Source: JBBRHQ01 sp963815645 (GTDB lineage: Bacteria > Actinomycetota > Thermoleophilia > Solirubrobacterales > 70-9). Taken from it: a stretch of 64,000 bases of DNA. Below the pieces are notes generated by a model. That model did no database searches. It had not been told where the DNA came from and saw only the letters and a program-made list of their open reading frames with translations. The stretch lies in contig CAWFHL010000007.1 of assembly GCA_963815645.1 (NCBI GenBank), positions 16,351 through 80,350 of the forward strand. Reading direction: 5' to 3'. This document shows positions 7,691 to 16,094 of the stretch, one piece after another (the stretch's first letter is position 1; every line of letters starts with the position of its first letter). The translations under genes and the position numbers were made by a program.

Positions 7691-8089
7691 CTACTCCGAC
7701 AACCCGGCGGCCTCCAGGGCTTCGGCTCGGTCGGGATACATCTTCATTCGCGCTATCAGGCCATCTCGAAATGTCCAGACCTGTGCTAGGCGCAACTCCA
7801 CCTGAGGGCCGCCATGCCCAGGAGTCCCGCGTTGGCGGGAGACAGCGACCACCTTATCCCCGGCTTCGATGGCCTCCTCCACTTCGATCGACCAATCGAT
7901 GAACGGCCCAATCCACCGGGCGAGCCATCGGTTGGCTTCATCAACCCCGATGCACCGCTCTGCGTTGAAGCCTCCAAACGTGGTCGTGTCCCAGACGAGG
8001 TCGGGGTGGCATAAATCGCGCGGAAGCTCTCCTGTCTTAGCGGCGTGCTCACAGGCACGCCGGAGCAGCTCCACGTTCTCCTGCGACAT
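7691..8089 (-). CDS. SnoaL-like array member, intact
   Basis: 132 residues, MSQENVELLRRACEHAAKTG to RAEALEAAGLSE. Core features: LCHPDLVWDTTTFGG, GVDEANRWLARWIGPFIDWS, EAIEAGDKVVAVSRQRGTPG and VWTFRDGLIARMKMYPD. Third gene of a three-gene unit; its ATG is only two bases after the TAG of 8092-8514, one base less than the usual junction. Confidence 0.87.
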   Translation of the reverse strand: MSQENVELLRRACEHAAKTGELPRDLCHPDLVWDTTTFGGFNAERCIGVDEANRWLARWIGPFIDWSIEVEEAIEAGDKVVAVSRQRGTPGHGGPQVELRLAQVWTFRDGLIARMKMYPDRAEALEAAGLSE

Positions 8090-8091
8090 CC

Positions 8092-8514
8092 CTACTCCGA
8101 GAGCCCGGCGGCTTCGAGGGCTTCGACGCGGTCGAGGAAGACATCCATCCGCGCGATCCGATCATTACGGATTGTCACGACGTGGGCGGCCGAGATTGCA
8201 GGCGCCGCACCGCTTTGCTTGGCGGCCGCCGACACACGGACGAAGACCACAACTTGCGTTCCTGCATCGAAGAACCGCTCGGCCTCGAAGCTCCAGTCGT
8301 CCCAGACCTCCTCGATCTGCCGGTACCAACGGCGGATCCCTTCCTGGCCCCGATAGGAGGACTCGGGATCAGGATAAGCCGAGGGCGGCACGAGCTCGAA
8401 GTCGGGGTCGAAGTTGTCGAGCCAGAACTCGTCGTAGTCGCCCCGCAGAACCCCGGCTGCCTCGGGCGCGAGCGAGTAGAGCCGCCGCACGATCTCGACG
8501 TTCTCCTGCGACAT
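8092..8514 (-). CDS. SnoaL-like array member, intact
   Basis: 140 residues, MSQENVEIVRRLYSLAPEAA to RVEALEAAGLSE. It shows FDPDFELVPPSAYPDPESSY, GQEGIRRWYRQIEEVWDDWS and FFDAGTQVVVFVRVSAAAKQ. Second gene of the unit headed by 8518-8913, joined by the TAG-GCG-ATG junction. Confidence 0.87.
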   Translation of the reverse strand: MSQENVEIVRRLYSLAPEAAGVLRGDYDEFWLDNFDPDFELVPPSAYPDPESSYRGQEGIRRWYRQIEEVWDDWSFEAERFFDAGTQVVVFVRVSAAAKQSGAAPAISAAHVVTIRNDRIARMDVFLDRVEALEAAGLSE

Positions 8515-8517
8515 CGC

Positions 8518-8913
8518 CTACTCCTTAAGCCCGGCGGCTTCGAGGGCTTGTTCCTTGCTGTTGTAGTAGTCGAGGCGGGTGATCTTGCCGTCGCGCAATT
8601 CGTAGACGAGACCATCCTGGCGCTTGACCTCGAGACCGCTGCCGCGTCCCGTCGCGGTCAGGTGGGCAATGACGACGACCGTGTTGCCCGCATCGATGAA
8701 TTCCTCCGGCTCGAGGCTCCAATCCGACCAAGCGGTTCCCCAGTCCTCATCGAGCCAGCGGCCAAAGCCCTGGTGGCCGAAATATTCGCCCGCCTCAGGG
8801 ATATCGTGATCCTGGATTGTCAAATCCGCCGCTACGGTGTCCCAGAGCACAACGCCCTCAACGAGCAGGCTCGTAAGTCCGCGGCGCACAATCTCCACGT
8901 TCTCTTGCGACAT
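8518..8913 (-). CDS. SnoaL-like array member, intact, unit head
   Basis: 131 residues, MSQENVEIVRRGLTSLLVEG to EQALEAAGLKE. Core: HDIPEAGEYFGHQGFGRWLD, EEFIDAGNTVVVIAHLTATG and LRDGKITRLDYYNSK. The reading frame stays open upstream to 9135, but the ATG at 8913 next to the array box is clearly the start. Confidence 0.87.
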   Translation of the reverse strand: MSQENVEIVRRGLTSLLVEGVVLWDTVAADLTIQDHDIPEAGEYFGHQGFGRWLDEDWGTAWSDWSLEPEEFIDAGNTVVVIAHLTATGRGSGLEVKRQDGLVYELRDGKITRLDYYNSKEQALEAAGLKE

Positions 8914-8928
8914 CGCCTGCGCAGTATC
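8914..8928 (-). promoter_or_regulatory. Conserved array box, exact GATACTGCGCAGGCG
   Basis: Abuts the ATG at 8913 and heads a three-gene unit. Confidence 0.65.
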
Positions 8929-9155
8929 TCGCGCCAGACCAAGGGGAACTCCTGCCGCATAGCGAACAGCTAAATGGACTCCACCTGTGTTCGGACCTCG
9001 GCGCAGGACGAGGATCCCTCTACATGGAGATCGTGGGCGTAGCCGCGGAGGTTTAGGCCGGAGGCCGGCGGGTAGGTTCGCTGCATTCAGCGAGGAGGGG
9101 CGGTTCGCTGAAGGGATTTCCTGGGAGCCCCACACCTCACCCCAGGAGGAGCCCT

Positions 9156-9593
9156 ATGCGACGGATTGCAATCGTCGGGGCGTTGGCCTCGCTCGGAGCC
9201 GCGCTGATCTTGGCCGCGCCGGCCCAGGCTCACGTCGCGTTCTGCACGGAGACCGTGAACCCCCATGGGCAGACCGTGCCACCGGCGGGATCGACCACGC
9301 TGCCAGGTCCTAAGGGCGGGATCAACGACGACGGCTTCTATGAGGTCGGAGACAACGGCGCTACGCCGGTGATCCTGCAGGACACCGACGGCAACGTCTT
9401 CGGGGTCTTCCCGAGCGGGACCAAGGTGAAGTACACCGAGGCCAACGGCGCTGAGCCGACCGTGAAGAAGATCGGCAGCGAAAACGGTCAAGCAGGCGCG
9501 GTCGATTTCCACATCACCGGAACCGGCGACCTCGTGGTGGTCGGGGCGGACGGACCACCGGCGACCTGCCCGGTTCCGCCGCCACCGAAGTAG
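9156..9593 (+). CDS. Secreted protein of unknown function
   Basis: 145 residues with a signal peptide (MRRIAIVGALASLGAALILA, cleavage after AQA). The mature part has two cysteines (FCTETVNPHG, ATCPVPPP), a GDNGATPVILQDTDGN segment and a proline-rich end. AGGAGGAG 5 bases before the ATG is a strong ribosome-binding site. A GC-rich hairpin follows. No family recognised; plus-strand orientation sets it apart from the SnoaL-like units around it. Confidence 0.75.
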   Translation: MRRIAIVGALASLGAALILAAPAQAHVAFCTETVNPHGQTVPPAGSTTLPGPKGGINDDGFYEVGDNGATPVILQDTDGNVFGVFPSGTKVKYTEANGAEPTVKKIGSENGQAGAVDFHITGTGDLVVVGADGPPATCPVPPPPK

Positions 9594-9608
9594 AGCTGGG
9601 AGGCCTGA

Positions 9609-9629
9609 GGGGGGCCGTGGGGGCCCCCC
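9609..9629 (+). terminator. Hairpin after the secreted-protein gene
   Basis: GGGGGGCC (9609-9616) and GGCCCCCC (9622-9629), loop GTGGG, 16 bases after the stop; no T-tract. Confidence 0.55.
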
Positions 9630-9654
9630 GATAGGCCCTAGGCGCATCTAGAAA

Positions 9655-9969
9655 ATGGCGAGCCTGTCTACTCGATTCGTGACCGTGACGGCCATTGCGG
9701 CGGCCATGACCATTGGTGGGGCCTTTGTTGGAAACTCCGCCCCGTCGCCGCTTGGCCCCGAGCCGGCGTGGGCTGCCTGCACCGGTCCGTCCGGCAGGAC
9801 GATCTATGACCGCTCGCATGTGACGTGCCCCCGTGCGCGTTTGGGCGTTGAACATGGTCTGCACGGCGATTCGACTCCAGCGAGATGGTTCTGCAACAGG
9901 AGTCAGAAGCTCTGCGCCAAGAACAGACCCGGACGAATCGCCAGCTCGTTCCGCTGGCGCCGACACTAG
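9655..9969 (+). CDS. Small secreted cysteine-containing protein
   Basis: 104 residues. A signal peptide (TRFVTVTAIAAAMTIGGAFV) is followed by AWAACTGPSGRTIYDRSHVT, CPRAR and WFCNRSQKLCAKN. The cysteine pattern resembles small exported proteins I have seen in this class; the segment between the second and third cysteine reads awkwardly (LGVEHGLHGDSTPAR), so a small indel is possible. Function unknown. Confidence 0.5.
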   Translation: MASLSTRFVTVTAIAAAMTIGGAFVGNSAPSPLGPEPAWAACTGPSGRTIYDRSHVTCPRARLGVEHGLHGDSTPARWFCNRSQKLCAKNRPGRIASSFRWRRH

Positions 9970-10175
9970 CGCCGGCTCGTCCGCCTGCGCTACGGCCAGA
10001 GGTCCAGCACACGAAGACAGAGCTACGGCGAGCGGGCATACGGGCCGAGGGCGGGCCTATCGCGCTCAGCTACACGAGGCAAGAGCCGCCGCGCCCATAA
10101 TCGGTCGTCGAATGTGGGTAGTAATGATGGGGCCGTGGTGCTGCCGCTGCGAGCGGGGGTTGGCCGTGACATCGC
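9970..10175. other. Intergenic, nothing recognised
   Basis: Separates the plus-strand secreted-protein gene from the minus-strand SnoaL-like unit; no motif stands out. Confidence 0.4.
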
Positions 10176-10577
10176 CTACTCCGACAGCCCGGCGGCTTCG
10201 AGGGCTTCGTCCTTACCCTGGTAAAGGCAGACACGCTCGATCTTGCCGTTGCGGAACGTGAAGAGCCAGGTGGTTCGCGCCTGCGCCTCGATCCCGTCTC
10301 GCCCGCGGATGTGGGTCGTGTGCGGCACTACGACGTGATCACCGATGAGAATCGTCTCGTCGATTTCGACTCGGAGGGACTCCCAGATCTCGACCAACCC
10401 CCGGAAGAAGTCACGCGCCTGCGCGGCGGACCTGAGGACGGCCCGGTTATCGGTGCCGATCGCACGGGAGTTGTCCCACACGAAGCCTGGCGCCGCGTCC
10501 TTAAAACAGGCGTCCCAATCCCCCCGATTGCCTGCGTCGATCAGTGCCCGGATGATCTCCACGTTCTCCTCCGACAT
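10176..10577 (-). CDS. SnoaL-like array member, intact
   Basis: 133 residues, MSEENVEIIRALIDAGNRGD to DEALEAAGLSE. Core: WDACFKDAAPGFVWDNSRAI, ETILIGDHVVVPHTTHIRGR, DGIEAQARTTWLFTFRNGKI, ERVCLYQGK. The pattern DNSRAIG...DGIEAQART links it to the broken member at 4024-4427. Second gene of a two-gene unit. Confidence 0.87.
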   Translation of the reverse strand: MSEENVEIIRALIDAGNRGDWDACFKDAAPGFVWDNSRAIGTDNRAVLRSAAQARDFFRGLVEIWESLRVEIDETILIGDHVVVPHTTHIRGRDGIEAQARTTWLFTFRNGKIERVCLYQGKDEALEAAGLSE

Positions 10578-10580
10578 CGC

Positions 10581-10985
10581 CTACTCCGACAGCCCTGCGG
10601 CTTTGAGGGCCTCGTTTTTGGATCTGAAGCCGAGGACCGCACGGACAACCCTTCCGTCGCGGAACTCGTAGAGGTCGAACTGGTGGACATCGATCGAGAT
10701 GCCGCTCGTCTTGCCCTGCCCCTGCCAATGCGCCTCGCAGATCACGGTGTTCGGGCCGTCGATGTATTCCTCGATATCAACGCGTAACTCGTCGAAGGCT
10801 GCGGCCCACAGCTTCAGGCTCTGTCGAATCGCCTTACCGCCCCCGGCTGTGACCGGCTGATCAGGAGCGTTCTGCAGATCCTGGACCACGGCATCTGTCG
10901 CGTAGAGCTCCTCAACGCCTCCATAGTCCCCCCGGTTGAGAGCCGCAACAGCCCGTTTCGTCGCCTCGACGTTCTCCTGCGACAT
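10581..10985 (-). CDS. SnoaL-like array member, intact, unit head
   Basis: 134 residues, MSQENVEATKRAVAALNRGD to NEALKAAGLSE. Core: EELYATDAVVQDLQNAPDQP, GGGKAIRQSLKLWAAAFDEL, EEYIDGPNTVICEAHWQGQG and YEFRDGRVVRAVLGF. Its stop joins the next gene by TAG-GCG-ATG. Confidence 0.87.
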   Translation of the reverse strand: MSQENVEATKRAVAALNRGDYGGVEELYATDAVVQDLQNAPDQPVTAGGGKAIRQSLKLWAAAFDELRVDIEEYIDGPNTVICEAHWQGQGKTSGISIDVHQFDLYEFRDGRVVRAVLGFRSKNEALKAAGLSE

Positions 10986-11000
10986 CGCCTGCGCAGTATC
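10986..11000 (-). promoter_or_regulatory. Conserved array box, exact GATACTGCGCAGGCG
   Basis: Abuts the ATG at 10985. Confidence 0.65.
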
Positions 11001-11021
11001 GCTGAGGGTGGAGCCGAAGGT

Positions 11022-11155
11022 CGGGCGTTTTGTTTGCTGGACGCCACTGACAGGCTTATCTATGTAGTGGCTCGCAGCCCGGTGTGGGGGTCCCCCCTCC
11101 CCCCTGGGTGCCGGATCAGGCTCGCACTTCGGCTTCCGCTCCCCCCCTCGCCTCG
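11022..11155. repeat. Dispersed ~140-bp repeat, copy A
   Basis: Begins GTCGGGCGTTTTGTTTGCTG, passes through TGGCTCGCAGCCCGGTGTGG, an inverted GGGGGTCCCCCC core, CCCCCTGGGTGCCGGA and ends CTTCGGCTTCCGCTCC. Copies B (12508-12650) and C (18532-18642) align along most of its length. Confidence 0.6.
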
Positions 11156-11228
11156 AATTAGGCCGAGGGCCGAGCGGCCAGCTGCACCAACGAGTGCAAG
11201 GCTTAACCGCCCGGCATGAATACGAGGG

Positions 11229-12373
11229 TTAGTGATCGAAAACCAGGGTGCTGACCAGCCCTGCGTGGTCGGAGTCCCAGTAGCCGTTCACCGGCTGTCG
11301 ACCGGTCACCGACGAGGTGACCAGCGCGACTTCGCTCGGCGCGTTGGTAAGCACGTGATCGACCTGGTGGTCGAAATCGCTGATGCTTCCGAGCTTGTCG
11401 GTGATGATGCTGGTGTTAAGGCAGCAGCCCAGGGGATCAGCCGTGCTCCCTCGAAGAAGCCCGCGTTCTGCAGCGCCTCATAGGCGAGGCCGTCGCCGCC
11501 TGAAACGGTGTCGTCGTCGGAGTTCAGGTCGCCGATCAGGACCACCGGCTCGTCCCCGGTGGCGGGGCCACCCGGCGCTACCAGCTCCTTGGCCTGCGCC
11601 TCGCGGATCGTCGGGTCGCCGAAGGCCTCCAGGTGAGTGTTGATCAGCCGGAAGGTGTGGGTGCCGCGGACCTTGACGTCGGCGTCGGTCCAACCGCGCA
11701 GGACGTGCACGGTGACGAGGCCGGCGACAACGGGCGAGTAGAGCGTCTGGAAGTGCCCGGCATCGACGTGCTCGACCTTCACGCCGGCGTTGACCCGCTC
11801 GAGGATCACGTCGCGCATCGTCAGGCGGCCGTTCTTGTCCGCCCCGAGGGTTCCGGTGGACGGGTTGCCGTCGTAGTCAGCCGGGGCCTCGAAGATGAAC
11901 TCCGGCTCGGTGATCGCCACGCGGTAGCGCTCCTTGTTCTTGTTGAGCTGGTCGAGGAGGAGCTGCAGGTAGTCGTAGGTCACGTGCGAGGCGGTGTAGT
12001 TACCGGTGAGGGGCGCGTTGAAGTCCACCGGTCCGTCGCGCCAGAGGGAGACCTCCTGCAGGCCAACGACGTCGGGGCTCTTGCTGAGGATCTCCTGCGC
12101 CAGGCCCCTCGCTCGGACGGGGAAGTTGTTGGTGTCCACGTCCCTGAGGATCTGGCCGTTCGCCTCAATGAACTGAGAGGCGCCTGAGGCATTGATCGCC
12201 GGGCCAAGGTCGGCGCCGAGGTAGAGGTTCCGTGTCATCACGGTGACCTCGTGCCCTGGTGGCGCTGCCTCAGATGCGCCCGGGGCCGCGAGTGCCAACA
12301 CCGCGAGCGCGGCCCCCAACGAAACAAGCCAACGCGGACGATGACGACGGAACGTGCTGGTCGACTGAGACAA
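11229..12373 (-). CDS. Secreted endonuclease/exonuclease/phosphatase-family protein, 3' frameshift
   Basis: Signal peptide (LVSLGAALAVLALAAPGASE) then the EEP fold: VMTRNLYLGADL (strand with metal Asn), VGLQEV (metal Glu), INTHLEAFG, VLIGDLNSD and, after a frameshift near 11420, SISDFDHQVDHVLTNAP and GYWDSDHAGLVST with the family's terminal S-D-H motif; TAA at 11229-11231. Without the frameshift it is ~380 residues. EEP members include exported nucleases, sphingomyelinase-like and other phosphodiesterases; I cannot pick one. As read, the shift removes the catalytic His, so the product would be inactive. Confidence 0.75.
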
Positions 12374-12507
12374 AGCGGGACTCCTTCCCCGACCCTAGCC
12401 GGCGGCGACACCGACGATCTCTCTCTATGCCCAGGCTGGACGCTATCAGGGGCGCTTGGGAAGGATTCCCACTGGCGCTGTGCCCATTTGGCCAGAATGG
12501 GTAACCG
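12374..12507. other. Intergenic, nothing clear
   Basis: Upstream of the EEP-type gene; no confident promoter seen. Confidence 0.35.
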
Positions 12508-12650
12508 GCGGGTCGGGCGTTTGTTCTGGCGGGTGCCGCTGCCGAGGCACATCGAAGTGAAAGCTCCCAAGCAGGGCGTGGGGCCCCCTCTCCCCCTGGG
12601 CGTGCCGACCCCACACTTCGGCGTCCGCTCCACCTCAGCTCGCCTCGCAG
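12508..12650. repeat. Dispersed ~140-bp repeat, copy B
   Basis: GTCGGGCGTTTGTTCTGGCG, AAGCTCCCAAGC, GTGGGGCCCCCTCTCCCCCT, GGGCGTGCCG, CACTTCGGCGTCCGCTCC. Its right edge coincides with the point where the SnoaL-like gene 12635-12964 loses similarity, as if the repeat had inserted there. Confidence 0.6.
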
Positions 12651-12964
12651 CCCTCGAGCTCAGCCTCTATGCCACTCTGCTTGCCCCGCATCCGCGCCCA
12701 ATGGCAGCTCACGACCTCATCTCCCGCATCCCGTATCCAGACCAGGTCGCCTTCGAGATCCTCCCGCGGTTTGATCGCCCGAGCCCACGCCTTGCGGAAC
12801 CCATCGTGCCCGTGGTAGGTCTCGCCGACGTGGTCGGGGAGGATGTTGTCGTCGTAGGCGATCTGCTCGTCTAAGAAGGACAGATCGCCGAGGGCGTTGG
12901 AGTCCTCGCTATCGATCACGGCTTCCACCCACCGCCGCACGATCTCCATGTTCTCCTGGGACAT
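12635..12964 (-). pseudogene. SnoaL-like array member truncated at a dispersed repeat
   Basis: Starts MSQENMEIVRRWVEAVIDSE and keeps the core up to VSCHWARMRGKQSGIEAELE, then ends GCEAS. The last strand pair (FRDGK...) and the AAGLSE tail are missing, about 25 residues. The break lies at the edge of repeat copy B. Codon 6 is ATG rather than GTG. A box with AATACT instead of GATACT precedes it. Confidence 0.75.
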
Positions 12965-12979
12965 CGCCTGCGCAGTATT
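12965..12979 (-). promoter_or_regulatory. Conserved array box, variant AATACTGCGCAGGCG
   Basis: Abuts the ATG at 12964; first base differs. Confidence 0.6.
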
Positions 12980-13126
12980 CCACCCGGGGGATAACCGGCC
13001 GCTGGCCGCAAGCTCTGGGGGCGTGCCAGGACGCGGTCGCCTTCGGCTTGGATCCCTCAACTCCCGGCTTGCGCCCAGCAGGCACCGGGTGTACGGTCGC
13101 TCGGAAGCCGATCACGCAAGGGAGGA

Positions 13127-14295
13127 ATGGATGTCAGCGAGTCTTGCCTGCGCTCCAGTCATCGCGTGGTGACCCTCCGGGGGCTGATCCTAGCCCTGGC
13201 CGTGGCCGTCGTCATCGCCCTCGGTGGCGGCTCAGCGCACGCCGCCAGCGTGAAGTGCGGCGACACGATCACCACCGACACGACCCTCCACCACAACCTC
13301 GTCGATTGCCCCAACAACGGCCTACTGATCGGCGCCAACGGGATCACGCTCAACTTGAACGGGCACACGATCGACGGTGACGGGAGCCCGGCCGCCGGAT
13401 GCGATCCGAAGGCGGATTTCTGTGACGTAGGGGTGGTCAACTTCGGTTACGACGGGGTCACGGTGAAGCACGGCTCGGTGCGGCAATTCGCGGGTGGCGT
13501 CAACTTCGGGGAGGTACACCACACCCGCCTGCTCGACATTTCCGCATCGGCCAACGAGTCCGTCGGCATCCAGCTCTTCAACTCATCTCGAAGCCTGATA
13601 CGGGGCTGCTCCGGAAGCAACTCCCTCGACCGCCACGAGGGGGTCGGGCTGGGCTTCTTCACATCGCGTCACATCCGGGTCCTTAACTGCACCTTCCGAC
13701 ATAACGCCCACGGCATCTTCACCGAGGATTCAGCCCACAACCTGGTCAAGGGAAACGTTTTCTCGCGAAACAGCAGGGAAGCGATCCTCATGGAGGGAGG
13801 CAAGGACTTTCAGATAAGCCACAACCGACTCCTACGAAATGGCGGCGGCATTAACCTCGGCCCCGGCAGCCGAAGTGCCGTGACCGAAATCGCGTCCTCG
13901 GGGGTCGTTTCGGGATCTGGATCCAGCATGGAGGCGGCAACTTCGTCGCCAGCAACCTCGTCGCCCATGCCCGGGTGGGCATCCGCCTCGGAATCAAGGA
14001 TCGATTCGGCGGCGCACACAACGTTGTCCGCCGAAACCGGGTCCACAACAGCCTCGTTGACGGGTTCGTTGTCGACAAGAAGGACCATCACAGCCTCCTG
14101 AAGCGAAACGTCTCTACGGGGTCTGGAGACGACGGCTTCGACATCTCCAGCCGCTCCGCGACGCTCACGGGCAACAGGGCGAACCGAAATGGCGACCTCG
14201 GCATCGAGGCGGTGCCTGGCGTGAACGACGGTGGCGGCAACATTGCCCGCCACAACGGCGACCCGCGCCAGTGCACGAACATCGTCTGTAGCTGA
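13127..14295 (+). CDS. Secreted right-handed beta-helix (NosD-like) protein, frameshifted
   Basis: Signal peptide (LRGLILALAVAVVIALGGGS) followed by repeated beta-helix coils: ITLNLNGHTIDG, VTVKHGSVRQFAGGVNF, HTRLLDISASANESVGIQLF, HIRVLNCTFRHNAHGIF, HNLVKGNVFSRNS, FQISHNRLLRNGGGINLG. Near 13885 the frame shifts; the other frame continues VGIRLGIKDRFGGAHNVVRR, LLKRNVSTGSGDDGFDISSR to TNIVCS and TGA. Restored length ~389. Such proteins often bind or cleave surface carbohydrates, but no catalytic residues can be assigned. Confidence 0.75.
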
Positions 14296-14376
14296 GCACC
14301 GCCCTCCTCGCCTGGCCAACAACGGTGGCTACCTCTTGGTGCGCCGCGCCCTCCAAAAGGGACCCACGTCTCCCTC

Positions 14377-14592
14377 TCAACCGAGGGCTGGCCGCTGATG
14401 GACGGGGACTGCGCGAGGAACCGGGGGCGGCTGGTCGATCAGCCGTCTCTCGGCCTCTAACTGGGCCGCGCCCCACCTGGGGTCGGAGATCCATTCCAGG
14501 TCGGGGTCAGTCATCTCCTTGACTCCCTCGAGATCTCGGCCTGCCATCGCTCGATAGAGGCTGCGAACGATCTCCACGTTCTCCTGCGACAT
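14377..14592 (-). pseudogene. SnoaL-like array member, only the first ~40 codons remain
   Basis: MSQENVEIVRSLYRAMAGRD then EGVKEMTDPDLEWISDPRW is a normal array N-terminus. The following AAQLEAERRLIDQPPPVPRA shows no family similarity and stops at 14377. This is the right-hand end of the main array. No dispersed repeat is visible at the breakpoint. Confidence 0.75.
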
Positions 14593-14607
14593 CGCCTGCG
14601 AAGTATC
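14593..14607 (-). promoter_or_regulatory. Conserved array box, variant GATACTTCGCAGGCG
   Basis: Abuts the ATG at 14592; one difference. Confidence 0.6.
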
Positions 14608-14672
14608 GCTCCGATCAGTCTCGCCACCAGGGCCCACGCCCAGCTGGGATTGCCAAGTGCCGCGAGAAACCA

Positions 14673-14707
14673 CGATCGGCCGGGCCCCGGCGTGACCCGG
14701 CCGATCG
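14673..14707 (-). terminator. Hairpin after the small secreted-protein gene
   Basis: CGATCGGCCGGG (14673-14684) pairs perfectly with CCCGGCCGATCG (14696-14707), 8 bases beyond the stop at 14715. Confidence 0.65.
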
Positions 14708-14714
14708 CCGACGC

Positions 14715-15005
14715 TCAGCTGCCGGGGTGGTTGGCGGTCACCTGGTAACAGGCGACGTCGTACTGCGACACCGCATGCTGATTGCCGTGGGCCGCCGAGG
14801 GTGTTCCGGGGCTGCCCGCGTAATGGGCCTCGGCATTCGCGAACCCTCCCGTCGCGAATCCATTCGGTTGGCTGGTTGCCCCCGCAGAGCCGCATGAGGC
14901 ATCTGGCTGACCGGTGCCGCTTGGGTTGGGAGCCGCCACCGCGCCGGCTGCGGCAAAGCCGACGACGGCCGCGGAGACGAGAGCGGTAGCGATGATTCTG
15001 CGCAT
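14715..15005 (-). CDS. Small secreted protein of unknown function
   Basis: 96 residues: signal peptide (MRRIIATALVSAAVVGFAAA), then NPSGTGQPDASCGSAGATSQ, GGFANAEAHYAGSPGTPSAA and VSQYDVACYQVTANHPGS. Two cysteines and the SQYDVAC ending match a small exported protein type I associate with Solirubrobacterales. Low-complexity Gly/Ala/Ser middle. A 12-bp stem hairpin follows the gene. Function unknown. Confidence 0.7.
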   Translation of the reverse strand: MRRIIATALVSAAVVGFAAAGAVAAPNPSGTGQPDASCGSAGATSQPNGFATGGFANAEAHYAGSPGTPSAAHGNQHAVSQYDVACYQVTANHPGS

Positions 15006-15127
15006 CGAGCACCGTCCTCTCGGAGTAGAGCACCGCCGCTTATCGGCGACGCAATCGGACTACGGTGGGGCCGAGGGCAGGGTTCAGATCGACTGGAGGA
15101 TCGCTCAGTTGGAGCTCTCGCTAACCG

Positions 15128-15556
15128 CTATTTGATCCGCGGGACGACAAAGCTCAGGCGTCCGGTGTCACCGCTGCAGCCGCCCGTACCCCGGAGGCGA
15201 AGGGTGCCGACGATCTTCTTGTTGTGATTCGCGAACCGGCCCTTGATCGTCACGATCAGGTTCGGCGTCGGCGGCCAGTCAGCGTTGCCTGCCTTCCCCG
15301 GGTGGCCGCTGCCGAAAAACTTGAGGCGGTTGTTGACCTTCATCGGGTGGAAAAAGACGTTGGAGCCGTTGCAGGGGGTTCCTGTTGGCACGTTGTGGAA
15401 TTCGACTTCGGTGACCTTACGAGGGTGGCCATGTCGCAGCTTCGATTTGATCTCCACGCCGTCGTTGTTGACCTGCGGCTTGAAGGGACCCGAGTAGAAC
15501 GCGGCTAAGGCGGTCCCCGACAGCGCGAGGGTGATCGCGATCGCGATGGGAATCAT
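15128..15556 (-). CDS. Secreted protein of unknown function
   Basis: 142 residues beginning with a hydrophobic signal (MIPIAIAITLALSGTALAAF) with no basic residues before it, so the true start may be slightly upstream; GGAGAG is 14 bases before this ATG. The mature domain alternates beta-like segments (VTEVEFHNVPTGTPC, NLIVTIKGRFANHNKKIVGT, TGRLSFVVPRIK) and has two cysteines. It looks like a small all-beta exported domain. Confidence 0.65.
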   Translation of the reverse strand: MIPIAIAITLALSGTALAAFYSGPFKPQVNNDGVEIKSKLRHGHPRKVTEVEFHNVPTGTPCNGSNVFFHPMKVNNRLKFFGSGHPGKAGNADWPPTPNLIVTIKGRFANHNKKIVGTLRLRGTGGCSGDTGRLSFVVPRIK

Positions 15557-15640
15557 CAGTCGCTTGATTGCTCTCCTGCCCCTGAAGATGAATGAAGGAC
15601 GTTACTGCATAGCGCGTCGTTACCAAACCAGTCGAAGCTG

Positions 15641-16066
15641 CTAGATCTCGGAATAGCGTCGCCAATCCCGGAGATGCTCGAGCTTGGCGAGCTGGTACTC
15701 GTCCGCCTCGATGCTGGCGTCCGGATGCGCTCTTCGTGGCTCGATGTAGGCCTGTGTCGTTTTGATGCAGGCGCCCAGATCTTCGTCAGTGAGGCGTTTC
15801 ATCGAATCGTCGATATCGCTGTCGGCAATGTCATAGCGGGGTTCATCTACCGAGTAGACAACGCCAACCGGGGATAGAGCATCATCGACCCTGCTCTTCA
15901 CTGCCTCCTTGGTCTCCCCGCTCAAGAAGAAGGGTACGACCACGGACAAGCTGGGTCCGAAGCCATCCCGCGACACCGGGGAGCCTGAATTCAGTCCAGA
16001 CCCAACCACGGCGGCTACTGCGTCGGGGCTGCAATAGACCTGAACCAAAAAGCGGGGCATGATCAT
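15641..16066 (-). CDS. Uncharacterised cytoplasmic protein
   Basis: 141 residues from ATG at 16066 (MIMPRFLVQVYCSPDAVAAV). Features: a VVPFFLSGETKEAVKSRVDD stretch, then a C-terminal helical region LGACIKTTQAYIEPRRAHPD, ASIEADEYQLAKLEHLRDWR. The reading frame continues upstream into the neighbouring gene only because that gene is frameshifted, so the two should be kept apart. No family recognised. Confidence 0.55.
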   Translation of the reverse strand: MIMPRFLVQVYCSPDAVAAVVGSGLNSGSPVSRDGFGPSLSVVVPFFLSGETKEAVKSRVDDALSPVGVVYSVDEPRYDIADSDIDDSMKRLTDEDLGACIKTTQAYIEPRRAHPDASIEADEYQLAKLEHLRDWRRYSEI

Positions 16067-16094
16067 GTCAATGGGACACGATCGAGCCCGGCGA

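Noticed and set aside
479..14592. The SnoaL-like array as an integron cassette array
   Set aside because: No integron integrase is present and the junctions lack attC-type folded sites; the repeated parts are coding ends, not cassette recombination sites.
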